From: Pseudonocardia sp. CNS-004
GTDB lineage: Bacteria; Actinomycetota; Actinomycetes; Mycobacteriales; Pseudonocardiaceae
Direction of reading: 5' to 3'
Assembly: GCA_001942185.1 (NCBI GenBank)
Contig: MKJV01000107.1
Coordinates: forward strand, 1-60,266
DNA: 60,266 bases
The notes under the pieces are model-generated. The model did no database searches and was not told the DNA's origin. It saw only the letters and a program-made list of their open reading frames with translations. This document shows, one piece after another, positions 39,883 to 47,063 of the stretch. The translations under genes and the position numbers were made by a program. Numbering within the stretch: the first letter of the stretch is position 1; each line of letters begins with the position of its first letter.

Positions 39883-40098
39883 CTAGCGGGTGGGGCCGGT
39901 GGCCGGAGGAACGGGATGGGGCTCGATGCGGGCATCCGGGCCCGGGAAGACCAGGGACTCGTGGTCGTCCTCCACCCAGCGGACGCGATAGGGCGGTGTC
40001 CCGTCGGGGTGCGCGAGCTCGATGATCTCGCCTTGCCGACAGCGTTCGCCGAGCGTCCGGGCCTCGATCACCACCCAGTCACCGACATGCGCTCGCAT
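39883..40098 (-). CDS. DUF1918 protein (second copy)
   Basis: An intact protein of about 71 residues starts at ATG 40098 behind GGGAG. It is nearly the same as the copy at 20598: HVGDWVVIEARTLGERCRQG and PYRVRWVEDDHESLVFPGP. It is the first gene of a pair with the universal stress protein. Two palindromic sites lie upstream. The paralogue's different context suggests that DUF1918 genes mark promoters of this regulon here. Confidence 0.88.
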   Translation of the reverse strand: MRAHVGDWVVIEARTLGERCRQGEIIELAHPDGTPPYRVRWVEDDHESLVFPGPDARIEPHPVPPATGPTR

Positions 40099-40176
40099 CT
40101 GAAGACTCCCTCCGACGTGGTTGGCACCGCAGCGGTCTCGAGCACGACGATGCGGGGCGCGCGGTCGCGCGGAACA

Positions 40177-40317
40177 GGGCCGTTCGGCAGGTGTCCACCG
40201 GTCGGACGGACGCTTCCGCGGGCCCATGGACCCGGGCCGGGTGCGCGACGGCTGCGGGCACGCCGGACTCGATCCGCAACACCTGCGCTGGTCCGCCGTG
40301 CTCGGGACCTTCGGCCG
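40177..40317. promoter_or_regulatory. Two DosR-like sites upstream of DUF1918/USP
   Basis: GGGCCGTTCGGCAG (40177-40190) and GGGACCTTCGGCCG (40304-40317) match the GGGnCnnnnGnCCC pattern with two and one mismatches. They lie 79 and 206 bases upstream of the DUF1918 start. The gap 40099-40418 has no supported gene. Confidence 0.42.
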
Positions 40318-40373
40318 TGTGACCGCCACAGCCTGCTGCGTGAACCTCGATGCAGGAGTGTGTCGGCTGCAGC

Positions 40374-40409
40374 GGGGTGCGCCCGGGATCAGGCTTCCGG
40401 GCGCACCCC
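40374..40409 (-). terminator. GAPDH terminator hairpin
   Basis: GGGGTGCGCCCGG and CCGGGCGCACCCC form a perfect 13-bp stem around a 10-base loop. It lies 10 bases past the GAPDH stop on the minus strand. Confidence 0.75.
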
Positions 40410-40418
40410 GCCCGCCCG

Positions 40419-41435
40419 TCACCGCTCGGGCAGGGTTCGGGCGACGAGGTCGACGAGGTCGATCGTGCGCTGGACGTAGCCCCACTCGTTGTCGTACCAG
40501 CCGAAGACCTTGACGGTGCTCCCGACGACCCGCATGAGAGTGCTGTCGAACAGGCACGACGCGCTCTCGCCGATCACGTCGTGGGACACGATGGGCTCGC
40601 TGGTGCAGCGCAGGATCCCCTTGAGAGGCCCATCGGCGGCGGTGGCGAACGCGCGGTTGACCTGTCCCACGGTGGCGGGTTCGGACAGGCGCACGGTGAG
40701 GTCGACCAGCGAGGCGTCCACGACGGGCACGCGGATCGCGATGCCGTCGAGGCGGCCCGCGAGCTCGGGCAGGACGAGGCCGATCGCCTTCGCGGCCCCG
40801 GTGCTCGTCGGGATGATGTTCACCGCGGCCGAGCGGGCCCGGCGCAGGTCCTTGTGCACCCCGTCGAGCAGGTTCTGGTCGGCTGTGTAGCTGTGCACGG
40901 TCGTGAGCAGGCCCTCCTCGATCCCGAAGGAGTGGTGCAGCACCTGGGCCATCGGGGCCGCGCAGTTGGTCGTGCAGGAGGCCGCGGAGACGACGTCGTG
41001 CACGGCGGCGTCGTAGACGTCGTGGTTGACGCCGATCACGATCGTGGCGTCGACGTCGGTGCCGGGTGCGGTGAGCACGACCTTCCGGGCGCCCGCGGCG
41101 ATGTGGGCGGCGGCGTGCTCACGGGTGCGGAAGTGCCCGGTCGCCTCGACCACGACGTCGACGCCGAGCCCACCCCAGTCGAGCCGCGCCGGGTCGGGCT
41201 GCTGCAGCACCCGCAGCGGATGATCGTCCACGGTGAGGAACTCGCCGTCCGTGTCCACCCGGCGCGGCCACGTCCCGTAGGTGGAATCGTGGCGCAGCAG
41301 GTGCGCGATGGTGTCCACCGGGGCGAGCTCGTTCACCGCGACCACCTCGAAGGCCTGCTCCTGCCGGTCCACGACGCTGCGCAGGACGTCGCGCCCGATC
41401 CGCCCCATCCCGTTGATGCCCACCCTGACGCGCAT
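40419..41435 (-). CDS. gap: Type I glyceraldehyde-3-phosphate dehydrogenase
   Basis: An intact 338-residue GAPDH. The Rossmann start is VGINGMGRIGRDVLR, and the catalytic Cys is in SAASCTTNCAAP. The His-containing TTVHSYTADQNLLDG, IIPTSTGAAKAIG and the tail FGWYDNEWGY are present. AVNELAP at the end of beta-2 (Glu-type rather than Thr-Ser) favours NAD over NADP. The stop is followed by a strong hairpin. Placement beside an FBP aldolase/phosphatase and PEP-forming enzymes suggests a gluconeogenic or stress isoform (inference). Confidence 0.96.
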   Translation of the reverse strand: MRVRVGINGMGRIGRDVLRSVVDRQEQAFEVVAVNELAPVDTIAHLLRHDSTYGTWPRRVDTDGEFLTVDDHPLRVLQQPDPARLDWGGLGVDVVVEATGHFRTREHAAAHIAAGARKVVLTAPGTDVDATIVIGVNHDVYDAAVHDVVSAASCTTNCAAPMAQVLHHSFGIEEGLLTTVHSYTADQNLLDGVHKDLRRARSAAVNIIPTSTGAAKAIGLVLPELAGRLDGIAIRVPVVDASLVDLTVRLSEPATVGQVNRAFATAADGPLKGILRCTSEPIVSHDVIGESASCLFDSTLMRVVGSTVKVFGWYDNEWGYVQRTIDLVDLVARTLPER

Positions 41436-41536
41436 GGCCCGCTCCTGTCGCTTCGCTGTCTTCTGCTCGATGTCGGTACCGCGACCGATGGTCGAGGCCC
41501 CGACGCTCGTCGCCCACGGCCGTGCGGCACGGTGGC

Positions 41537-41554
41537 GGAGGTCGAAGGACCTCC
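41537..41554. promoter_or_regulatory. Inverted repeat upstream of GAPDH
   Basis: GGAGGTC, GAAG and GACCTCC form a perfect 7-bp inverted repeat about 100 bases upstream of the GAPDH start. Operator and structural roles are both possible. Confidence 0.35.
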
Positions 41555-41609
41555 GATCCGCGACCTCCGGCCCGTTCCACCCGGCCGTGCGCCACGCAAC
41601 CCTCGTGCC

Positions 41610-41845
41610 GTGCCCGGAACCCGCGTCGCTCCAGCCGCCGACCCACGCGCGCTGCTGCGTGCGTGGGTGTGGTCGGTGACCGTCGCGGAGTGCCTGGGCT
41701 TCGCCGCCCTGCGCTGGCCGGGGCCGTGTCCGCGGACTTGCAGGCTGTCGCGGCAGCGGCGCTGCTCGTGTCCGCGGGAGCGGTGGAGGGTGCTGCGCTG
41801 GGCTGGGCGCAGGCGTGGGTGATGCGGCGGGTGCTGGTCCCGTTC
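41610..41845 (+). pseudogene. 5' part of a membrane-protein gene, truncated
   Basis: GTG 41610 opens RVAPAADPRALLRAWVWSVT and VAECLGFA. After a shift near 41710 come GAVSADLQAVAAAALLVS and AGAVEGAALGWAQAWVMRRVL. This resembles actinobacterial membrane proteins with an AGAVEGxxLGWAQ motif. It breaks off at about 41845, where the opposite-strand Acg-like coding begins. Only the first 2-3 helices remain. Confidence 0.5.
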
Positions 41846-42011
41846 ACCGCCGCGTCGGTCGCCGGCAACCATCGGGCGAGGTCTGCGTAGAGGTGCACAC
41901 TCCTCGGTCCGAGGACGAAGCGCCACGGCTGGCTGTTGTGCACCGAGGGGCGTGGACGGCCAGCTCGAGCGCGCTGCGCACGGTGCGGCGGTCGACGTGG
42001 TCGATGATCAT
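41846..42011 (-). pseudogene. Acg/Rv2032-like nitroreductase, 5' fragment
   Basis: ATG 42011 gives MIIDHVDRRTVRSALELAVHAP. After a one-base shift come VHNSQPWRFVLGPRSVHLY and ADLARWLPATDA, the N-terminus of the Acg family (degenerate FMN nitroreductases). In M. tuberculosis these include the DosR-regulon proteins Acg and Rv3131. The remaining roughly 270 residues are lost. The fragment ends where a plus-strand membrane-gene fragment begins, so one deletion removed the 3' ends of two convergent genes. Confidence 0.75.
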
Positions 42012-42094
42012 TCCTGCTCCTCGTGGGCGGCGGAGCGGACACGGTCCGTCCCTGCTCGACACCGACGATCGCTCCACCACCGGTTCCGTGACCA

Positions 42095-42131
42095 GCGACA
42101 GTGGTCCCGGACAGGGGAGGACTGTCGCCCC
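42095..42131. promoter_or_regulatory. Two adjacent DosR-like sites upstream of the tandem USP
   Basis: GCGACAGTGGTCCC (42095-42108) and AGGACTGTCGCCCC (42118-42131) each match GGGnCnnnnGnCCC with one mismatch. Their centres are 23 bases apart, about two helix turns, and 82-118 bases upstream of the USP start. Confidence 0.48.
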
Positions 42132-42212
42132 TCGGAGCGGGGCACCCCGGCGCTTCCGCGCTCCGTGAGGCGGAGGAGCGTCTCCCTCCAGATCGAGGAG
42201 GGAGCGGTTGTC

Positions 42213-43118
42213 ATGGACCGACGGAACGGGCCACGGCCGGTCGTCGTGGGGGTCGACGGCTCCGAGCAGGCGCTGCGCGCGGTCCGGTGGGGCGCGCGGA
42301 GGCCGCGGGTCGCACGTGCCGCTGCGGTTGGTGAACGCCTTCGACTGGTCCACCGCGTCGGGGGCGGGGCATCCGGACCTGCGAGACCGCTACCGGGAGC
42401 TCCTCCTCGAGCGTGCGGAGATCGCCCTGGGCGCCGCTTCGCGGCTCGCCGAGCGGAATGCACCAGGAATCGAGGTAGACCACCAGATGCTCGTCGGTCC
42501 GCCCGAGGTGGTCCTCCGATCCGAGGCCAGGCGCGCCGAGCTCGTCGTCGTGGGGGCGTGCGGCCGCACGCGGTTGGGTGGCCTGCTCGCGGGTTCGGTC
42601 TCCGCCGAGCTGGCCGCGTACGCAGCGTGCCCGGTCGTTGTGGTGCGCGGGGAGGAGCGCGACCCGGGCATCGCACTTCGGCTGCCCGTCGTCGTCGGCG
42701 TCGCGGACTCGGCGAGCGACTCCGCGGTTCGGTTGGCCTTCGAGGAGGCGGCGGCGCGCGGTGCACCGTTGGTCGCCGTGCACACCTGGAGGATCCCGCC
42801 GATCGATCCGGTTGCGGGTCCCCTTCTCGACCTCGACGCCATGGCGGCCGGCGCGCGGGACCTCCTGGACGCACAGCTCGACCCGTGGGCGGACAAGCAC
42901 CCGGACGTCCCGGTGGAGCGGATCGTCGTGAGGGGCCATGCCGCCGTCGAGCTGATCAGCCGGTCGGCCGGGGCGCAGCTGGTGGTTGTGGGGTCTCGGG
43001 GTCGGGGACCGCTCGCCGGGCTGGTGCTCGGATCGGTCGGCAACGCGCTCGTACATCGGGCGGGCTGTCCGGTTGTGGTGGTCCGGACGGCGGGGGAGGG
43101 GATCACGATGCGTCCTGA
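42213..43118 (+). CDS. Universal stress protein, two UspA domains, frame-broken
   Basis: About 300 residues with two tandem UspA domains. ATG 42213 follows GAGGAGGG and gives PVVVGVDGSEQALRAVRWGA. A shift near 42295 leads to LRLVNAFDWSTASG. ATP loops: VVGACGRTRLGGLLAGSVS and VVGSRGRGPLAGLVLGSVG. The frame then runs on to 43965 over the opposite gene. A one-base change in the G-rich run near 43095 would end it at 43118, which is the likely stop. Tandem USPs are common in DosR-type regulons. Confidence 0.88.
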   Translation: MDRRNGPRPVVVGVDGSEQALRAVRWGARRPRVARAAAVGERLRLVHRVGGGASGPARPLPGAPPRACGDRPGRRFAARRAECTRNRGRPPDARRSARGGPPIRGQARRARRRGGVRPHAVGWPARGFGLRRAGRVRSVPGRCGARGGARPGHRTSAARRRRRRGLGERLRGSVGLRGGGGARCTVGRRAHLEDPADRSGCGSPSRPRRHGGRRAGPPGRTARPVGGQAPGRPGGADRREGPCRRRADQPVGRGAAGGCGVSGSGTARRAGARIGRQRARTSGGLSGCGGPDGGGGDHDAS

Positions 43119-43176
43119 CCCGGATCGCGCACCGTTGCCGAGTGAACGGGCAACGCCGACGCCGAACGGGGCGGTG

Positions 43177-44514
43177 TCAGGCTCTGGGGTGTGCGGCGGC
43201 CGCCAGGTGGTTGGTGAACCAGGCGCAGGCCTCGGCGGCTGCCTGTTCGAGGGTGCCGGGCTCTTCGAACAGGTGGGTGGCGCCGAGGATGACGATGACC
43301 CGGCTCTCACAGTGCATGTGGGCTTGGGCGCGCCGGTTGAGTTCGAGCACGACCGGGTCGTGCCCGCCGACGATCAGCAGCGTCGGTGCGCGTACCTCGC
43401 CCAGTCGCGGTGCGGCGAGGTCGGGTCGCCCGCCGCGGGACACCACCGCCGACACGGCGGCGCCTGGTGCTGCGGCCGCCCACAGTGCGGCCGCGGCGCC
43501 CGTGCTCGCGCCGAAGTAGCCGATGGCGAGCCGCGCGCATTCCGGCTTTTGCCGCACCCACTCGGTCACCTCGCCGAGCCGGCCGGCCAGCAGTTCGATG
43601 TCGAAGACGTTGGCCCGTTGCCGCTCTTCCTGCGGGGTCAGCAGGTCGAACAGCAGGGTCGCGATGCCTGCTTGTTGGAGGACCCCGGCCACGTACCGGT
43701 TGCGTGGGCTGTGGCGGCTGCTGCCGCTGCCGTGGGCGAACACGATGACACCGGCGGCGCCGTCCGGAACGGTGAGGCGCCCTTCGAGGCGAGCCGTCCT
43801 CACGGGGATCTCGACCTCGTCATCACGCAGCGGCGGGTCGTCACCGACCCCACCGACCGCCCTCACCGCCGCCGGTTCCGCGTGTGCGGCGCGCTGCAAC
43901 AGGTCCACGACCTCGTCGTCGGAGGTTTGGCGGAAGTCGGCGTAGAACTGGCCGACGCCGACTAACCACCTCGGGGTCTCCAGGCACACCAGCTCGTCGA
44001 CCTCCGCGCGCAGGCCGGAGACCCGGTCTGAGGAACAGACCGGCACTGCGAGCACGACCCGGGCCGCGCCCTGCGCCTTCGCGACGCGGCATGCCGCGCG
44101 GGCGGTCGCGCCGGTGGCGATCCCGTCGTCGACCAGCAGCGCGGTACGTCCGGCCAGTGGTTCCCGTGGCCGGTCGCCGCGGAACCGGGATGCTCGCCGC
44201 TGGATCTCGGTTCGTGCCCGTCGCTCGATCTCGGCCAGCTCCGCCTCGCTGACGTGCGCCATCCGGACGATGTCCTCGTTGAGGACGAGCACGTCGTCCT
44301 CGCCGAGCGCGCCCATCCCCAGCTCGGGCTGGAACGGCACCCCGAGCTTGCGTACGAGGATCACGTCCAGGGGCGCGCCGAGCGCTGTGGCCACCTCGAA
44401 CGCGACCGGCGCGCCGCCCCGGGGTAGGCCCAGCACGATCAGGTCTTCGCCGTGCAGGTGGTGCAGCCTGTTCGCCAGGCGGCGGCCCGCGTCCACACGA
44501 TCGATGAACGGCAT
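43177..44514 (-). CDS. Phosphoribosyltransferase - dienelactone/alpha-beta hydrolase fusion (Rv0571c-like)
   Basis: An intact 445-residue fusion. Residues 1-215 are a type I phosphoribosyltransferase (VLGLPRGGAPVAFEVATALG, PRPP loop TALLVDDGIATGATARAA). Residues 230-440 are a dienelactone-hydrolase-like fold (VIVFAHGSGSSRHSPRNRYV, nucleophile region IGYFGASTGAAAALWAA, Asp region LLIVGGHDPVV, His region GATHLFEEPG). ATG 44514 is chosen over far-upstream ATGs that overlap the Hsp20 gene. Rv0571c of the DosR regulon has the same architecture. It is divergent from Hsp20 across a shared pair of palindromes. Confidence 0.92.
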   Translation of the reverse strand: MPFIDRVDAGRRLANRLHHLHGEDLIVLGLPRGGAPVAFEVATALGAPLDVILVRKLGVPFQPELGMGALGEDDVLVLNEDIVRMAHVSEAELAEIERRARTEIQRRASRFRGDRPREPLAGRTALLVDDGIATGATARAACRVAKAQGAARVVLAVPVCSSDRVSGLRAEVDELVCLETPRWLVGVGQFYADFRQTSDDEVVDLLQRAAHAEPAAVRAVGGVGDDPPLRDDEVEIPVRTARLEGRLTVPDGAAGVIVFAHGSGSSRHSPRNRYVAGVLQQAGIATLLFDLLTPQEERQRANVFDIELLAGRLGEVTEWVRQKPECARLAIGYFGASTGAAAALWAAAAPGAAVSAVVSRGGRPDLAAPRLGEVRAPTLLIVGGHDPVVLELNRRAQAHMHCESRVIVILGATHLFEEPGTLEQAAAEACAWFTNHLAAAAHPRA

Positions 44515-44564
44515 CGCACCCTCCTTCGAGGGGGCCAGCCTGGGCGTGCGAGCAGCGCCCGGCA

Positions 44565-44670
44565 GGGGCGTTGGTCCCGTGGTCGCACTGCCGTTCCGCC
44601 CAGCCCGGCCACCCCCGTCCGACACAACGGCAGCCCTCGATCGGAACGGCGGACACGGGACGAACGCCCC
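44565..44670. promoter_or_regulatory. Inverted pair of near-identical DosR-like boxes
   Basis: Site A is GGGGCGTTGGTCCC (44565-44578) and site B is GGGACGAACGCCCC (44657-44670). Read in opposite orientation, both fit CACGGGACnAACGCCCCTG, agreeing at 18 of 19 positions. Each matches GGGnCnnnnGnCCC perfectly. A lies 51 bases upstream of the PRT-hydrolase gene and B 94 bases upstream of Hsp20, so each divergent gene has its own copy. Confidence 0.7.
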
Positions 44671-44763
44671 TGTCACGGTCGGCGGTGTGCGAGCACCTTC
44701 GGTGGCACCCCACATTCCACGGGGCTCAACCGATGACGTGATCAATGGACGATTGGACTGCTG

Positions 44764-45240
44764 ATGAGCGCACCTGCACGCCGTGAGCGGGGCGTCGACC
44801 TCGCCCACCGCTTCAACTGGATGGACCGGATCTTCGATGAGTGGATGCATTCCCTGCCGATGCGTCGCACGTTCGGCCTGGGCTGGGACTTGCCCGGGGA
44901 GGACCTCATCCGCGTCGACGAGTACCGGGACGGCGACACTCTGGTGATCCGGGCCGAGCTGCCCGGTATCGACCCGGCCAAGGACGTCGAGCTCACCGTC
45001 AGCGACGGTGTCCTGCGCATCAGCGCCGAGCGCAAGGTCGCCGCGAAAACCGAGGACACCGGCTACCTGCGCCACGAGCTGCACTACGGCAAGCTCCCCC
45101 GGACGCTGCCGTTGCCCGAGGGCGCCACGGAGTCCGACATCGCAGCGACCTACACGAGCGGCATCCTCGAGGTCCGGGTCCCGGTCGCCGCGCGGCCCCC
45201 GGAGGCCCAGCCCACCAAGATCGCGATCACCGAGGGCTGA
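44764..45240 (+). CDS. Hsp20 / alpha-crystallin small heat-shock protein (HspX-like)
   Basis: An intact 158-residue chaperone. The N-terminal arm (WMDRIFDEWMHSLPM) is followed by the alpha-crystallin domain from about residue 50: IRVDEYRDGDTLVIRAELPG, ELTVSDGVLRISAERKV and LPRTLPLPEGATESDIAATY. The C-terminal I-x-I anchor is in TKIAITEG. Such proteins form oligomers that hold unfolding proteins. HspX (Rv2031c) is the hallmark of the DosR regulon. The promoter region has the site-B box. Confidence 0.94.
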   Translation: MSAPARRERGVDLAHRFNWMDRIFDEWMHSLPMRRTFGLGWDLPGEDLIRVDEYRDGDTLVIRAELPGIDPAKDVELTVSDGVLRISAERKVAAKTEDTGYLRHELHYGKLPRTLPLPEGATESDIAATYTSGILEVRVPVAARPPEAQPTKIAITEG

Positions 45241-45246
45241 ACCACC

Positions 45247-45284
45247 CGGTCCCCATCGGTCGGTGTGAGCGACGATGGGACCGG
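45247..45284. terminator. Hairpin between hsp20 and cysQ
   Basis: CGGTCCCCATCG and CGATGGGACCGG pair with one bulged base around an ~14-base loop, just past the Hsp20 stop. It is probably the Hsp20 terminator. Confidence 0.5.
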
Positions 45285-45305
45285 TCTCAGGCGGAGGTTT
45301 GCGCG

Positions 45306-46103
45306 ATGAAACATGATCCAGCCTCGGTGGATCTGCGGGATCATCGAGATGCCACCGCGATCGCCACCGCGGCCGGCAAGATGCTCCTCGATCTCCGGCC
45401 CGGCTTGCTTGCCGTGGGAGGGCCTCTCGATGAGTTGCGACGAAAGGCGGATCACGCCGCGAACGAGTTCATCGTGGCGCAGCTCGCGGCCCGCCACCCG
45501 GACGATCCTGTGCTGTCCGAGGAGTCTGTCGACCCGCCGGGAAGGCTGGCGTCGCCGCGGGTGTGGATCGTCGACCCCCTCGACGGATCGTCGGAGTACT
45601 ACGAGGGACGCGACGATTGGGGTGTCAACATCGCCCTCGTGGTCGATGGGGTTCCCGTTGCCGGTGCCGTGGCTGTGCCCGCCGCGCTCGGGGACACCCT
45701 CGGCGACACGCTCAGCACGCAGCGTCCTCGCGACGTCCCGCCGCGCGAGCAGTGGCCGGTGATCGTCGTCAGCCGGTCACGACCACCGGCCTTCGCCGCG
45801 GCGGTGGCCGAGCGGCTCCACGCCGAGCTGCGGCCGCTGGGCAGCGCCGCGGCGAAGACCGCGGCGGTCGTCATCGGCGAGGCCGACGTCTACCTGCACG
45901 CGGGAGGCATGCACGAGTGGGACTCCGCCGCGCCGGTGGCTCTCGCAACGGCCTGCGGCCTGCACGCGTCACGGCTCGACGGGCGCCCGCTGCGCTACAA
46001 CAGGCCCGACACCTACCTTCCTGACCTGCTCATCTGCCGCCGCGAACTGGCTGACGACGTGCTCGACGCGGTGCGGGACATGTGCAGGGGTCGGCCGGGG
46101 TGA
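45306..46103 (+). CDS. cysQ: Inositol-monophosphatase-fold phosphatase, CysQ-like 3'(2'),5'-bisphosphate nucleotidase
   Basis: An intact 265-residue protein starts at ATG 45306 behind GGCGGAGG. The Li-sensitive phosphatase metal motifs are LSEES (Glu pair), WIVDPLDGSSEY and, at the C-terminus, EWDSAAPVALATACGL. Length fits CysQ, which hydrolyses PAP to AMP in sulfur assimilation. An inositol or fructose bisphosphatase activity cannot be excluded, and here that would be relevant to the nearby gluconeogenic enzymes. Same strand as Hsp20. Confidence 0.85.
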   Translation: MKHDPASVDLRDHRDATAIATAAGKMLLDLRPGLLAVGGPLDELRRKADHAANEFIVAQLAARHPDDPVLSEESVDPPGRLASPRVWIVDPLDGSSEYYEGRDDWGVNIALVVDGVPVAGAVAVPAALGDTLGDTLSTQRPRDVPPREQWPVIVVSRSRPPAFAAAVAERLHAELRPLGSAAAKTAAVVIGEADVYLHAGGMHEWDSAAPVALATACGLHASRLDGRPLRYNRPDTYLPDLLICRRELADDVLDAVRDMCRGRPG

Positions 46104-46116
46104 ACACCCTGGCCGC

Positions 46117-46530
46117 CTATCCGAGCCGGCCGGTTCCCTCGACGATGAGCACATCCGAGGGTGTTGCCGGGGTGGCCGACTCGGCCCACATGATGGCGTG
46201 CTCCAGCCCGGCCGCGTAGTTGCGGCAGGCGGACTGCCCGCTGTACAGGTGTGTCTCGGCCGCAGCCAGCTCGGCGACGACCGCACGCAGCGGGAGCGGT
46301 GGGTCGGTGCGCGAGCCGGTCAGGGGCCCGAAGCCGCCCGCCAGCAGCCAGCGCAGGGCGTCGCGGGCCCTTGGTGGAACGGCGAGCCGCTCTCGGCCAT
46401 ATGCACCAAGGCTTCGAGCTCCGCGGCGAGAACGGCACGGGTGCGAAGCAAGACGGGTGCGGTCACCGCGCGGCTCCAACACCGGGCGCATAACTGCCTC
46501 GATCGCGCGCTGGTCGAGCTGCCCGGTCAC
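46117..46530 (-). CDS. Hypothetical actinobacterial protein, frame-broken
   Basis: About 137 codons start at GTG 46530 (VTGQLDQRAIEAVMRPVLEPR). The middle lies in another frame (VLLRTRAVLAAELEALVHMA), then RDALRWLLAGGFGPLTGSR, AVVAELAAAETHLYSGQSA and YAAGLEHAIMWAES. An all-helical cytoplasmic protein is predicted. No family recognised. It overlaps the small acidic gene upstream by GTGA if one base is corrected, suggesting a two-gene unit. Confidence 0.5.
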   Translation of the reverse strand: MTGQLDQRAIEAVMRPVLEPRGDRTRLASHPCRSRRGARSLGAYGRERLAVPPRARDALRWLLAGGFGPLTGSRTDPPLPLRAVVAELAAAETHLYSGQSACRNYAAGLEHAIMWAESATPATPSDVLIVEGTGRLG

Positions 46531-46669
46531 CCTCGTCGAGGGGGTCGTCCTCCCCGTACAGAGCGTCGAGCGTGCGCTCGACGTCGATCTCGTCCGCGAA
46601 CGGCTCAGTCAGGTCGACTGGAGCCAGATCCGCCTCTGACGCCCCCTCGTATCTGCGGGAATCCCTCAT
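46463..46669 (-). CDS. Small acidic hypothetical protein
   Basis: ATG 46669 follows a GAGGG. The first 45 residues are acidic (ASEADLAPVDLTEPFADEID, VERTLDALYGEDDPLDEG). As read it continues to 46463 over the next gene. A one-base correction would end it at a TGA overlapping the GTG at 46530. Probably a short partner of the downstream protein. Function unknown. Confidence 0.45.
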   Translation of the reverse strand: MRDSRRYEGASEADLAPVDLTEPFADEIDVERTLDALYGEDDPLDEGDRAARPARDRGSYAPGVGAAR

Positions 46670-47063
46670 CGTGCCCTCCTCTACCCCCGGCGGTCGACAG
46701 CATCGATCTCGACGTCGGCCGCAGGGAAGAACTGGAGGGCCCGGATCGCGTGGGCCGCTCGGCTCCTCCGCCAGTGATCGCTCGGCAGGCAGAGGGTCGC
46801 GGGCGCCATCGTCAGATGGACCGGGCGCGGATTCGGGCCGTGCGCAATCGGGGAGGCTCGACCACTCTCCTGGCGACTCTCCATGGCCAGGACCGAGCGA
46901 TAGGGGCCTGTCCGCGCAGCCTCGGGTGTGGGCAGGAGGTCGGTGGTCCTGCGCGGGCCGGGCACAAGGCCTCCTCCACGACCAGGCTGAGATCGGCACC
47001 CTGGTGCTCTCGGCTGTCCCACACGGCTGTCACACCCGACGATGCGAGCGAGGAAGGGCTGCG
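46670..47063. other. Intergenic region before the P2-type ATPase
   Basis: About 390 bases. A 42-residue minus-strand frame (46681-46809; LPSDHWRRSRAAHAIRALQF) looks somewhat protein-like but has no ribosome site, so I do not call it. The plus-strand ATPase promoter must lie here. No good match to the DosR-like palindrome was seen. Confidence 0.35.

Noticed and set aside
40350..41822. 490-codon plus-strand frame over GAPDH
   Set aside because: It is a His/Val/Gly-rich antisense shadow of an intact GAPDH. Only its last ~20 codons are part of the truncated membrane-gene fragment.
43118..43965. Extension of the tandem USP to 43965
   Set aside because: It has no UspA content past about 43100 and lies antisense to the intact PRT-hydrolase gene. 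A G-run indel explains the missing stop.
44515..45084. N-terminal extension of the PRT-hydrolase frame to 45084
   Set aside because: It would overlap the Hsp20 gene and the divergent promoter, and the extra sequence shows no family pattern.
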